From: Campylobacteraceae bacterium
Lineage (GTDB): Bacteria > Campylobacterota > Campylobacteria > Campylobacterales > Sulfurovaceae
NCBI GenBank assembly: GCA_027036015.1
Contig: JALVTH010000051.1
Coordinates: forward strand, 1 to 64,000
Direction: 5' to 3'
Length of the DNA: 64,000 bases
Position numbers and translations under genes: made by a program. Below the pieces are notes generated by a model. It saw only the letters and a list, made by a program, of their open reading frames with translations. It had not been told where the DNA came from and did no database searches. This document shows positions 50,530 to 60,470 of the stretch, piece after piece; position 1 is the stretch's first letter, and each line of letters starts with the position of its first letter.

Positions 50530-52417
50530 GACGCTTTAAAATCTCTTCTTCAAGCACTTTTGGATAATTACCATCTAAAATTTCCATCACTTTTTCTTTA
50601 GGAATAGGATCTTTTGAACAAATTGCAATTGAGAAAATATCGTCATCTTGCTTATAAGCTTTTGAAAGAAGCGTTATAAGAAAAGCTTTACTCATTAAAA
50701 AGTTTTTATTCTCAAACATTAAGGTCGTAATTCTTTTTGATTCAAAATCTTCTAAAATTAAAATTGATTGAAAAGTTTTTTGAATTAACTCTCCTCTATC
50801 GCTTAATCGATTATTGTAAAAGGTTTCAACTTTGTTATCTTCATAAATTTTTAAAGTCAACTCCCAAAGCTGTTTCGTTCCAACGACATACAAATGCCAA
50901 GTTCCACTAAGAGGCGAAGCCTTCTTTCGTGGGCAATACTCTTCTAAAATAAAAGGCTCTTTATATGGAGTTGATTTAAATTTAATGTAATTAAGCATTG
51001 TTTTAAATCGTTTCAAAGACTCTGGATTTTGTGAATAAACAAACATTTGACGATAATGATAAAATGGTTTATAAGCAACATATTCTTCTTTTTTATTTTT
51101 TTTATTTTTAAATTGAGCCATCACAAAATCTATACTTGAGATACTTTCTTGTTTTAACAAAGGCTCTTTTGGACAAAAATAGATTGTAGCAATTTTTACA
51201 AGTTCTTGCAAATAAAAACGAAATTGTTCTGTAATATCTCCTTTACAATTATTAATTAAAAAAATAAGTTCAATTTTAACCTTTTTTGCATAAAGGCGTT
51301 GAAAAATCTTTAAAACTTTTTGTGCTTCTTCTGAAAAGTGATTAAAAATAAAATATTTAGTATAAATTGGCATTACAATAAAAAGCTTATCATATTTATG
51401 GTAGAGATGTTCATCAAATAACCCTAAAAAAAGCTGATATCTATCTTTTACAAAAAAAGCTCTATTGTTGACTACTTTTTGAAAAATATTTGCTATTGCA
51501 TGAAACTCTCTAAAAGCTAAATTAAAATAAGGAGAAGAGAAAAACTCTTGCTTTTTTAAATTATTAAAAAAATTATCAAAATTTTCAAGTTTTTTGGTAT
51601 ATTTGTTGAAATGATTTTTTAAATAATCAAAATTACTTACATTGTATTTATAAGAGTTCTCTTCTGCATACATAGATTCAGTTTCATTAAGTGTTAAATA
51701 CAATCTATCGTAATTTGTTGCTTGCTTTCTTGTTAAAACAACCTTTTTAGAAGAAGGCACCTTTTGGTTAAATTGCGAAAAACCATTTACTATTCCAATT
51801 AAAAAAGCTGTTTTTGCATTTAAAAACTCTAAGTTTGCAATGATTGTAATATAGTTCCAATCATTTTCAAAATGCATAATAAGTTTATTTTTTTTATATA
51901 TTGCCCTCCCCTCATATCGGTACTCTTTATTAATACTTGATATAACCTCTATTTCATACTCATTTGCTTTTATTAATTTTTTATAAATAATTTGATACTC
52001 TCCAATAGAGTTTTGGATTGTTTTAAATGCATCTTGCCGATACATATAAAAATAATGAAAGAGCTTATCTATGTTTTCTACAAAATTTTCTTCAAAAGAG
52101 TTAAGATAAGTATAAATTCTTTTACAAAAATCTTTAAAAGAGATCTCTAAAAATTCATTTGCATCATTAAATAAAGGTTTATTATTGAGTAAAAATTCAT
52201 TATAAAAAGGATATAAGGTAAACTCACTTTTAAATTTTCTTGGAATAAAATTCTCTTTCCCTTGGAGCCACTTCTTTTGAATATGTAAACGTCTATGCTC
52301 AAAACTGGTTTTTCCGTCTTTAATCCAAAAAAGTTTAGTAAGCTCAGTTAAACTCTTTTTAGCTAAATGTTCATAAATACACTTAATTTTTTGTGTAAAA
52401 TTGTAACTTTGACTCAT
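50492..52417 (-). CDS. Large uncharacterised protein (641 aa)
   Basis: Long uninterrupted ORF; no family recognised by eye. Confidence 0.75.
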   Translation of the reverse strand: MSQSYNFTQKIKCIYEHLAKKSLTELTKLFWIKDGKTSFEHRRLHIQKKWLQGKENFIPRKFKSEFTLYPFYNEFLLNNKPLFNDANEFLEISFKDFCKRIYTYLNSFEENFVENIDKLFHYFYMYRQDAFKTIQNSIGEYQIIYKKLIKANEYEIEVISSINKEYRYEGRAIYKKNKLIMHFENDWNYITIIANLEFLNAKTAFLIGIVNGFSQFNQKVPSSKKVVLTRKQATNYDRLYLTLNETESMYAEENSYKYNVSNFDYLKNHFNKYTKKLENFDNFFNNLKKQEFFSSPYFNLAFREFHAIANIFQKVVNNRAFFVKDRYQLFLGLFDEHLYHKYDKLFIVMPIYTKYFIFNHFSEEAQKVLKIFQRLYAKKVKIELIFLINNCKGDITEQFRFYLQELVKIATIYFCPKEPLLKQESISSIDFVMAQFKNKKNKKEEYVAYKPFYHYRQMFVYSQNPESLKRFKTMLNYIKFKSTPYKEPFILEEYCPRKKASPLSGTWHLYVVGTKQLWELTLKIYEDNKVETFYNNRLSDRGELIQKTFQSILILEDFESKRITTLMFENKNFLMSKAFLITLLSKAYKQDDDIFSIAICSKDPIPKEKVMEILDGNYPKVLEEEILKRLSDYLFERYEKN

Positions 52418-52578
52418 TTTTTAACTCTTTGATTTTTATAAATTTGTTATAAATATCAAAAATAATCCCTTTAATTTGAGATAAAGTTATTTATAAATTC
52501 TTAATAGATTCTATAAGTATAACAAAAGATTTTAAAACTTTAACAGACATTTAAGAAAAAATAAATAAAATTATAAAT

Positions 52579-52672
52579 GAGTCAAGAAAAAATCTTGACT
52601 CAGGGGGAGAGGAAATTGATTTTAGGGTGCTATTGGCATTCTAACCCGCAGATGCGGGTAATTTTTCGCTAC
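52579..52672 (-). ncRNA. Candidate second member of the C-rich sRNA family (or processed operon 3' UTR)
   Basis: Hairpin ACCCGCA/TGCGGGT, CACCCTAAAATCA + ATTTCCTCTCCCCCT, terminal hairpin GAGTCAAGA/TCTTGACTC. Confidence 0.55.
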
Positions 52673-52734
52673 ATTAATAATAATAATTTATTTTTCCTTT
52701 AAGTTTAATAAAACAACCCTCCTTTGTTGCTTTT

Positions 52735-53331
52735 TCATCTTCTCTCCTGTAAAAATTCATTAGCTTCAACATTATTTGGATCTAAAATCAAAATATTTTC
52801 ATAAATTTGTTTTGCTTTTAAAGGATTGTTTTTGGTAAAACTTTTTGCTAAAACACCCAAAAACAAGGTATTAGTTGGATAAAGTGCAAGCATTTTTTTT
52901 GCAATTTCTCTTGCCTCTTTTAAAGAGACTTTTTGTAAAAGCGCTAAAGCCAAATAGTAATTTCCATAAAAATTATAAAAATCTTTTTTCACAATAATAG
53001 TGCCAACATCTATTGCTTTATCAAAATTATTTAATGCTAAATAGCTTCTTTCTAAACCAATAAAAGCCTCCATTGACAAAGGAGAAGCAACTAAAGCCTT
53101 TTTATAATGGATAATTGCATTTTGATATTTTTTGCTTAAGAAAAAGAGCCAAGCTAAGCGTAAATTAATTGTATAACCATTTGGATATTTTTTATAAAGA
53201 GGTGTAAGCACTTTTATAGCATCAATAAAATCATTTGATTTTTCGTAGTTGTATGATTTTAGATAAATTTTTTTTATATCAAGCCCATATAAAAATGAAA
53301 AAAGTGCTATAAAAAACAAAAATTTTTTCAT
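52735..53331 (-). CDS. TPR repeat periplasmic protein
   Basis: Signal peptide and tandem TPR-like helices. Confidence 0.75.
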   Translation of the reverse strand: MKKFLFFIALFSFLYGLDIKKIYLKSYNYEKSNDFIDAIKVLTPLYKKYPNGYTINLRLAWLFFLSKKYQNAIIHYKKALVASPLSMEAFIGLERSYLALNNFDKAIDVGTIIVKKDFYNFYGNYYLALALLQKVSLKEAREIAKKMLALYPTNTLFLGVLAKSFTKNNPLKAKQIYENILILDPNNVEANEFLQERR

Positions 53332-55328
53332 GAAACTTTATCCTTTATCCTTTTTAATTGAAAATTTTTTCCTTCAATATAACTAAAGCCTTTTTCATAA
53401 AAGCTAAAGCCAACTTTACCATTTTCTGAAGCTACTTCTAAACGCTTTTTATAAAGCACAATCTTTTTATTATAAAGCTTATAATAAAACGAGAGAAAAA
53501 ACTCAATAAAAGCTGCTTTTATTTTGTTAAATCTAAGCTCCATTGGTAAAATATCTTCATAAGCTACTTCTTGAATAATTAAAGGGATTTTAGGAGCTAT
53601 CTTAAAGAGCTCTTGCAAATAACTTCTATTCCCTTCATAGCGGTAAAAATAGAATAATTTACTATCTAAAGCAAAAAAGAGTCTATTTTTTCCATCGCTA
53701 AAATAAAATTCTCCCAAATCATTCATTTGAACTTTTATTTTATACTCATTGCTATCTTGATCTTTAAATTTCATACAATCATCTAATATAAAATTTAAAT
53801 GAAGTCTCAAGCCCTTATCAAGCAAAGTTGCAGTAATTTTTTCATTTTTTTTGGGAGTTTGATAATAAATAAGCTTATTTTCTTGAATGTAATCGACAAA
53901 ACAAAAAGATAGTGTTTCGCTTCCTAAAGTAGCATATTTTTGCACTTGAATGTGAATATGAGGTTCGGGTGAATAGCCGCTATTGCCACACTTTCCAATT
54001 ATATCTCCAATTTGGATAAAATCTCCAACTTTAACTTTGATTGAATTTTGCATCAAATGACTAATTTCAACAAAATAACCAAAATTGCTTTTTATTATGA
54101 TATAATTGCCCCAATTATTTACTCTATCGACAATTCCAATTGGATTATCTGGTAAATCATCTCTTAAATCTACCACAACTCCATCAATTGGAGCTACAAT
54201 CTCTTTTCCAAAGGCATAATAATCTTGCAAAAAAAGTCCATCATTTTTATAGCTTTTGCCTTCTTTTTTGATAACAAAATCATAAGCCCATCTCCAAAGC
54301 CCCTTATGCGTCCAATCCCCATCAAAGCCTTGATAAACATCCCAAGTTCCTTGAAATGGGAGATGTATTTTAATTTTGTCGCTTAAAAAGCGATAATAAT
54401 TTGCCAAAAAAGCACTCAAAGAGTGTTCGGGCGATTCTTTGGGATTTGCGTTATAATACTTATAACCAATAGAAACAAGCAAAAAAAGCATTAAAATTGT
54501 TACAATATTAAAAGGCATTGTAAAAACTGGCAAAGCAAAAGTATTAAAAAATACTTCCATTGAATCTATTAAGATAACTGAGAGTGCTACTGCTATAAGA
54601 GATAAAAGATAATTTTTAATATTTGCAATTAAAAAAAATCCCCCAAGTGCCATGGCAATTAAAATAAAATTAAAATTATAAGGAGAATAAAGCGCCTCTT
54701 CAAATGGAACAAATATTGCATGCACCCAAACCCCCACCCAAAAACCAACAATTGCCATAAAAAGTAAAATTCTTGAATGAAAAAATAAAAATATTGCAAT
54801 GAAAAGCCCAGCAAGATTAAAGGGTAAAAAAACAATTTCTCCAAGCGCTTTAAAAAAAGGGCTAAAAGGAAGCGATATATCAAAAAGCACAGTTCTGTGT
54901 AAAATATTACTTACTAAATTGGTATATTTTAAACTTGCCAAATAAAAAAGCATACTACTTAAGGCAAAAGGAAGCGAAAGAATGGGTAAATAATATTTTG
55001 CAAAAACTTTTGAAAGTGCAAAACTAAGTAAAAACGTTAAAATTGCCAAAAGTATTGTTACAAAAATGGTAGATAGTGTGATTTGAAAATAAAACCCAAC
55101 CCCCATTCCAACTAACAAAGAGTTATATAAATAAAACCCATGTTTTAAATAAATTTCTCTCATCTTAATTAATTCAACAAAAATAATCGTTGCCACAATG
55201 GCAACTAAACCCAAAAAACCAACACTTGGCAAAAGAAAAGATAAAAGAAGCAAAAAAAAGCCAAAAAGATTGCTTCGTAAAAATAAGATAGAGTAATATG
55301 CTTTAAAGATAAAATAAAGCCGGCTCAC
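53328..55328 (-). CDS. Urea-transporter-like membrane domain fused to M23 (LytM) metallopeptidase domain
   Basis: N-terminal polytopic UT-like (YNSLLVGMGVGFYF; YNFNFILIAMALGGFF); C-terminal THKGLWRWAYDFV, ISHLMQNSIKVKVGDFIQIGDIIGKCGNSGYSPEPHIHIQV. Confidence 0.8.
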   Translation of the reverse strand: MSRLYFIFKAYYSILFLRSNLFGFFLLLLSFLLPSVGFLGLVAIVATIIFVELIKMREIYLKHGFYLYNSLLVGMGVGFYFQITLSTIFVTILLAILTFLLSFALSKVFAKYYLPILSLPFALSSMLFYLASLKYTNLVSNILHRTVLFDISLPFSPFFKALGEIVFLPFNLAGLFIAIFLFFHSRILLFMAIVGFWVGVWVHAIFVPFEEALYSPYNFNFILIAMALGGFFLIANIKNYLLSLIAVALSVILIDSMEVFFNTFALPVFTMPFNIVTILMLFLLVSIGYKYYNANPKESPEHSLSAFLANYYRFLSDKIKIHLPFQGTWDVYQGFDGDWTHKGLWRWAYDFVIKKEGKSYKNDGLFLQDYYAFGKEIVAPIDGVVVDLRDDLPDNPIGIVDRVNNWGNYIIIKSNFGYFVEISHLMQNSIKVKVGDFIQIGDIIGKCGNSGYSPEPHIHIQVQKYATLGSETLSFCFVDYIQENKLIYYQTPKKNEKITATLLDKGLRLHLNFILDDCMKFKDQDSNEYKIKVQMNDLGEFYFSDGKNRLFFALDSKLFYFYRYEGNRSYLQELFKIAPKIPLIIQEVAYEDILPMELRFNKIKAAFIEFFLSFYYKLYNKKIVLYKKRLEVASENGKVGFSFYEKGFSYIEGKNFQLKRIKDKVS

Positions 55329-55340
55329 CTTTTGCCTTTG

Positions 55341-56675
55341 TTATTGCAAAAATTGCGGAATAAGCTCATTTTCTATAATAGTATCTAAATTTTCACTCTT
55401 TTTCATTAAATGAACATTTTTTTCTTTATCAATTAAAACAATATTTGGACGATACCGAATAAATTGCATTGATTGCGTAATATTATATGCTCCAACTGGC
55501 CAAATGGTTAATACACTGCCTCTCTCAAGTGCTGGGAGCATAATATTTGGTGCAATAATATCAATATTCATACAAAGTGGCCCATTAATTTGCGAAGGCT
55601 CACTTAAGCCATCATATCTTTTATCTAAAAATATTTCAAAGTTATACCAAAAATTGGTATAAAGTAAATTTACTCCCGCATCAATAATATAATTTTTTTT
55701 ACCATCTGGCATTCTTTTTGAAGCAAAAACAGAACTTAACAAATATCCTGCTTCATCAATTAAAGCACGCCCTGTTTCAAGATAGAGCTCTGGCAAAGCA
55801 CCTTTATTATTTTCATAAATTGCATTAACTATTGCCTCAGCATATTCATTTGCACTTGGAACAACTACTTCTGGAGCTTGATAGACTCCTTTTAATCTAT
55901 TTTTACTTGCAAAGCCTCCTCCAATATCAATATATTCAATCTCAAACCCAAAATCTTGTTCAACTTTGTTTTTGAGTTTAATTAACTTTTGCGTCTCTTT
56001 TGCATAAGCATTAGCTGTTAACATAAAGGTGCCAATATGGGCATGAAGCCCTGTTAATATAAGCTTTTTTCCCTCATAAATTCTTTTTATTGCATTGTAA
56101 GCTTCGTTATTATCAATATTAAAGCCAAAACGACTCCATTGTGGATAGATTCCTGTATCCATATTGCAGCGAATAGCTACTGGAATTTCAATATTAAGCT
56201 CACTTGCAATCTCTTCTAAATCATTTATTTCATAAAGATGGTCTATGTGAATTTTTGCCCCCTCTTTTACAGCTTGTAGGAGAGCTTTTTTGGGTTTATA
56301 AGGTCCATTAAAAATTATATCTTTGCCTTCAACTCCTAAGTGGCGTGCCTTTTGATATTCAAACTCACTTACAACCTCAGCTTTTGAGCCCAATTTATGA
56401 AATAATTTACAAATTGCATCTAAATAATTTGTTTTATAACTCCACCAAAATTGCACCTTTGGATAGCGGCTGCTAAAAGCTTCGAAAAATTCATTATACT
56501 TTTCTTCGATTGTTTTTTGTGAAAAAACAAATAAAGGTGAACCAAACTCTTTGACAAGCTCATTTACACTCACTCCATCAATTGAGCTTTTTATTTTTTG
56601 GCTTCGAAGAGGACTTCCATATTTGCTTGCAAGTGCAAAATCGATTCTATTAATTGTAGGTTTTTGATATTTCAT
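55341..56675 (-). CDS. Type III PLP-dependent decarboxylase (DapDC/ODC fold)
   Basis: SYKTNYLDAICKLFHKLGSKAEVVSEFEY; GLHAHIGTF; YIDIGGGF; YLETGRALIDEAGYL. Confidence 0.88.
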   Translation of the reverse strand: MKYQKPTINRIDFALASKYGSPLRSQKIKSSIDGVSVNELVKEFGSPLFVFSQKTIEEKYNEFFEAFSSRYPKVQFWWSYKTNYLDAICKLFHKLGSKAEVVSEFEYQKARHLGVEGKDIIFNGPYKPKKALLQAVKEGAKIHIDHLYEINDLEEIASELNIEIPVAIRCNMDTGIYPQWSRFGFNIDNNEAYNAIKRIYEGKKLILTGLHAHIGTFMLTANAYAKETQKLIKLKNKVEQDFGFEIEYIDIGGGFASKNRLKGVYQAPEVVVPSANEYAEAIVNAIYENNKGALPELYLETGRALIDEAGYLLSSVFASKRMPDGKKNYIIDAGVNLLYTNFWYNFEIFLDKRYDGLSEPSQINGPLCMNIDIIAPNIMLPALERGSVLTIWPVGAYNITQSMQFIRYRPNIVLIDKEKNVHLMKKSENLDTIIENELIPQFLQ

Positions 56676-56683
56676 TTTCTCTC

Positions 56684-57694
56684 CTATAACTCTTTCGTTT
56701 GTAAAAGTTTTGTAAAGTCACTAAAATCCACAACCTTCTCATCCACAAACCGCATATACATCTTTTCAAGAGGATACTCTAATTTCGTTTCAACTTTTTT
56801 ATTTTGTGCTAAATCAAGTAAAATTTTTGGCAAATTCACTCCTAAAGAGGTGGCAAAATAGAGCCAAGCTGGAAAACGAGGATTAATCTCTATAAGATAA
56901 ATATCATCTTGAGTAGCTATAGCTTCAAATTCAAAAGCCCCTTTCCATCCTACTTCTTCTACGAATTTTTGACAAAGTTTCAAGAGCTTCTCATTTTTAA
57001 TACTGATTGCACTCCACACTTTTCCAAGCTCAGTCGTGCTTAATTTCTTAATAGCAATTCCAGCTACTAAGCTTTGAGCATTAGCAACACCAATAAAATT
57101 AATCTCTTCACCACTGACAATTTCTTGCACTAAAAGTGGAAAACCCCATTCATTTGAGATTTTATAATAATACTCAATTGCTTCATCAAGTGTATTGGCT
57201 TTATAAGCTTTATAATAGTTTCCCTTAACCATCAATGGAAAGCCAAGCTCTTTAGTTGCATAAATTAAATCATCAAGCGAAGCAACTTCAATCGTTTTTG
57301 GATGCTTTGCCCCAATTTTTTGAGCAAGGCTTGCTAATTTGCTTTTATTTCTTAATTCAAAGCACTCTAAACTTGGCAAATAACTCTCAATGCCAAGCTC
57401 TTTAAATTCCTTTTGATACTTAATAAGCAAAGGCAATTCGGCATCTAAATTTGGAATTAAAAAGTCTATTTGAGATTTTTTCTTAATTTCAAGAAGACGC
57501 TTTTTAAACTCTTCATATCCCAAAGTTGGATAAGGCATAAGATAAACTTTTTCAAAAAGCCCTTGATAGATACCTGGTTCATTTGGATCGTAACTTAGCC
57601 CTATCAGTGAATGCTCATCATGCAAGCTTTTTGCAACACCAATTCCTGGAGCTGGATTATCGTTATTATTGAGTCCACTAATTGCAATTTTCAT
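56684..57694 (-). CDS. ATP-grasp ligase
   Basis: GFPLMVKGNYYKAYKA...LVQEIVSGEEINF...FEFEAIATQDDIYLIEINPRFPAW. Confidence 0.88.
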   Translation of the reverse strand: MKIAISGLNNNDNPAPGIGVAKSLHDEHSLIGLSYDPNEPGIYQGLFEKVYLMPYPTLGYEEFKKRLLEIKKKSQIDFLIPNLDAELPLLIKYQKEFKELGIESYLPSLECFELRNKSKLASLAQKIGAKHPKTIEVASLDDLIYATKELGFPLMVKGNYYKAYKANTLDEAIEYYYKISNEWGFPLLVQEIVSGEEINFIGVANAQSLVAGIAIKKLSTTELGKVWSAISIKNEKLLKLCQKFVEEVGWKGAFEFEAIATQDDIYLIEINPRFPAWLYFATSLGVNLPKILLDLAQNKKVETKLEYPLEKMYMRFVDEKVVDFSDFTKLLQTKEL

Positions 57695-57927
57695 TGAATC
57701 AGTCCATAGATTTTAAGTTTTTGTAAAAAATCTTCAACATCTATATAAATATCTTCCCATCTTTTATGATACTCTTTTGATAGAGTTTGCACTATTTCTT
57801 CTTTGCTTTGTCCCTCTTTTAAGAGTTCTATAACTCTTTTGGCACTCTCATTGAGTTCAAAAGAGCTCCCCAAAGAGGGAATAAAAGCAATATTATTCTC
57901 ATCAATAATCATTTCATTTAAAAGCAT
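57691..57927 (-). CDS. PqqD-like (RRE fold) protein
   Basis: 78 aa; FELNESAKRVIELLKEGQSKEEIVQTLSKEY....VEDFLQKLKIYGLI. Confidence 0.78.
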   Translation of the reverse strand: MLLNEMIIDENNIAFIPSLGSSFELNESAKRVIELLKEGQSKEEIVQTLSKEYHKRWEDIYIDVEDFLQKLKIYGLIQ

Positions 57928-57936
57928 TTTTCATCC

Positions 57937-58779
57937 TTACCAACTATGAGATAGAAATGCTCCTATGCTATTTGAATGCGCTTTTTTCCCATTTTCATCA
58001 AATTTAGCATAAGAGTATTGCACTTTTACATGTGTTTTTAAGTTAATTGCATAATCTACGCTTGCTTTAGCTTCTGCTTTGTAAGTCTCTCCCAAATTAT
58101 AAACTGTAAAACCTCCGTTATCTATAGCAAATGCTTTCTTTCCTACCCAAGCACCAAGAGTTTGCGTCCACTTTCCTTTATAATGACTTAATTTTAAGCC
58201 AAAAGAGTTGTAGTTGCTTTTTAAATTAAGCTCTTTGTGATTATCTGGTTTGATGTAGTTATACTCAGCTTCTAAATAGAAAGAGCCTAATTTACTATAA
58301 TAGTTTCCAAAATTAAATCCAATATAAGGTCTAACTTGAAGCACTTTTAACTCTTTTGGCTGATAGTGTTTATATCTTGAATAATAAAGATCAATTCCTG
58401 CATTATATTTTAAATATTGATAATAATTAAAGCCTAAAATCCCAATTAAACCATGATCGGTTGGTTTATCATCACTTTTAATATAATGCACACCACCTTT
58501 GAGGAAAAAATGCTTTTTAAAATAGCGCGTGTATAAAAGAGTAATATCGTTTTGATCTAAATCGGGTTGTCCTGTTTTATATTCAATGTTAATATTTTCT
58601 AAACCAAGTTCAATTTTGTTTGGATAATTATAATACGAAGAGTAAATTCCAACAACATTTGCTTTATTCTTAACGGAGCTACTATAGTCAATATAGCTTG
58701 TATATGGCATGAGAGTAACCACGCTCTTTGCTAATGCAAGGCTTGAGAGTAAAATAAAAGATAAACTTATCTTTTTCAT
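57937..58779 (-). CDS. Outer-membrane beta-barrel protein
   Basis: Signal peptide; alternating amphipathic aromatic strands; C-terminal GAFLSHSW. Confidence 0.75.
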   Translation of the reverse strand: MKKISLSFILLSSLALAKSVVTLMPYTSYIDYSSSVKNKANVVGIYSSYYNYPNKIELGLENINIEYKTGQPDLDQNDITLLYTRYFKKHFFLKGGVHYIKSDDKPTDHGLIGILGFNYYQYLKYNAGIDLYYSRYKHYQPKELKVLQVRPYIGFNFGNYYSKLGSFYLEAEYNYIKPDNHKELNLKSNYNSFGLKLSHYKGKWTQTLGAWVGKKAFAIDNGGFTVYNLGETYKAEAKASVDYAINLKTHVKVQYSYAKFDENGKKAHSNSIGAFLSHSW

Positions 58780-58914
58780 AATTTTTCCTTTTAATTTTTT
58801 TGAACATATTCTATCATAAAAATATTACTTTAAGATTACCTCTTTTTTTGGGAATAAAATTATTAATAATTTTATTTACTTTTTACTGCTATAATAAAAC
58901 AAAAAAGGCTCATT

Positions 58915-59400
58915 ATGAAAGCTTTGCCACTCGGGATTCAAACTTTTAGCGAAATTAGAAGTGGCAATTACCTTTATATTGATAAAACAAAAGAGGCGCT
59001 TGATTTAATTACAAATTATGAATATGTTTTTCTCTCCCGCCCAAGACGCTTTGGAAAGAGCCTTTTTTTAGAGACTCTAAAAAATATCTTTGAAGGAAAC
59101 GGCGAATATGAAGGATATTATGCAAGCGTTCTTTATGCCTATTTAGTTTCTTTAGGAATTCAAATAATAGCTGAAGATGTAAGCAATATAGGAAGAGTTG
59201 ATTTAACGCTTTTTATTGCCGATAAAATTTATATTATTGAATTTAAGGTGGGTTCTAATGAAGCTCTAAATCAAATAAAAGAGAAAAAATATTACAAAAA
59301 GTATCTTAATGAAAATAAAGAGATTTATTTAGTTGGAATTGCTTTTAATTCAAACACAAAAAATATTAAAAGTTTTGAGTGGGAAAAGATTGCATCATGA
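58915..59400 (+). pseudogene. Internally deleted AAA-ATPase-like/PD-(D/E)XK (DUF1703) protein
   Basis: N-terminal [24 protein letters not shown]...[20 protein letters not shown] joined in-frame to C-terminal [17 protein letters not shown]...[18 protein letters not shown]; most of the protein missing. Confidence 0.75.
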
Positions 59401-60470
59401 AACCCTTTATTGTAATGGATATTGTAAAAAAAGCTCAAAGCCTTAAAGATGTTATTCATCTTGAAATTGGAGAACCAGACCTTTTGCCCTCACCTAAAGT
59501 GCAAGAAGCACTAAAAGAAGCAATCAATCAAAAAAAATTTTTTTATACTGAGAGCAAAGGGCTTTTAAAGCTTCGCCAAAAAATTGCCCTGCACTATCAA
59601 AAAGTTTATAATCTTAGCATCAATCCTGATAATATCATAATAACAACTGGCACTTCCACTGCCTTTTTAATTGCCTTTTACTTTGCCAATACCATTGCAA
59701 CACCAAGCCCAGGATATCCATGCTATAAAAATTTTGCTCTTTTAGAGCAAAAAAAGTTTCTTTTTGTTCCTACACAATTTCCAAATTACCAATTAAAAAT
59801 AAACGATTTAAAAAAACTCTCTTTTGATGCTTTACTCATTTCTAACCCCAACAATCCAACTGGCACAATCCATAGCAATTTAGAAGAGTTAGCCACCTAT
59901 TGCAAAAAGAATAATAAACTTTTTATTAGCGATGAACTCTATCATGATCTTATTTATGATGCTTCGGCTCATTGTGCTTTAGAGTTTAATAAAGATGCCA
60001 TTATAATTAGTGGCTTTAGCAAATATTTTGCTATGCCTGGGCTTCGAATTGGGTGGATGATTGTGCCAGATAAACTCAAGCGCCAAGCTGAAATTATTGC
60101 GCAAAATATTTTAATCTCTGCCCCTACCCTTTCACAATATGCCGCTATAAAAGCTTTTGATTATGACTATTTGCAAAAAATATATGCCACCTTTAAAAAG
60201 CGAAAAGCCTTTGCTACTTCTCGCTTAATCCCCTACTTTCCAATAGCAAATTCCAAAGGAGCTTTTTATTTATGGCTTAATATTAGTCAATATTCAAACA
60301 ATGCCCTAACGTTTTGCAATGAGTTGCTTGAGCAAAAAAGAGTTGCTCTTACACCTGGCATTGATTTTGGAGTATATCCAAACTTTGTGCGCTTAGCCTA
60401 TACCAAAGATATAAAAATCTTAGAAGAGGGAATTTCAAGAATTATTGAATTTATAAAGAAAAAGCAATGA
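59398..60470 (+). CDS. Class I/II PLP aminotransferase
   Basis: ISNPNNPTGTIHS; ISGFSKYFAMPGLRIGW. Confidence 0.9.
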
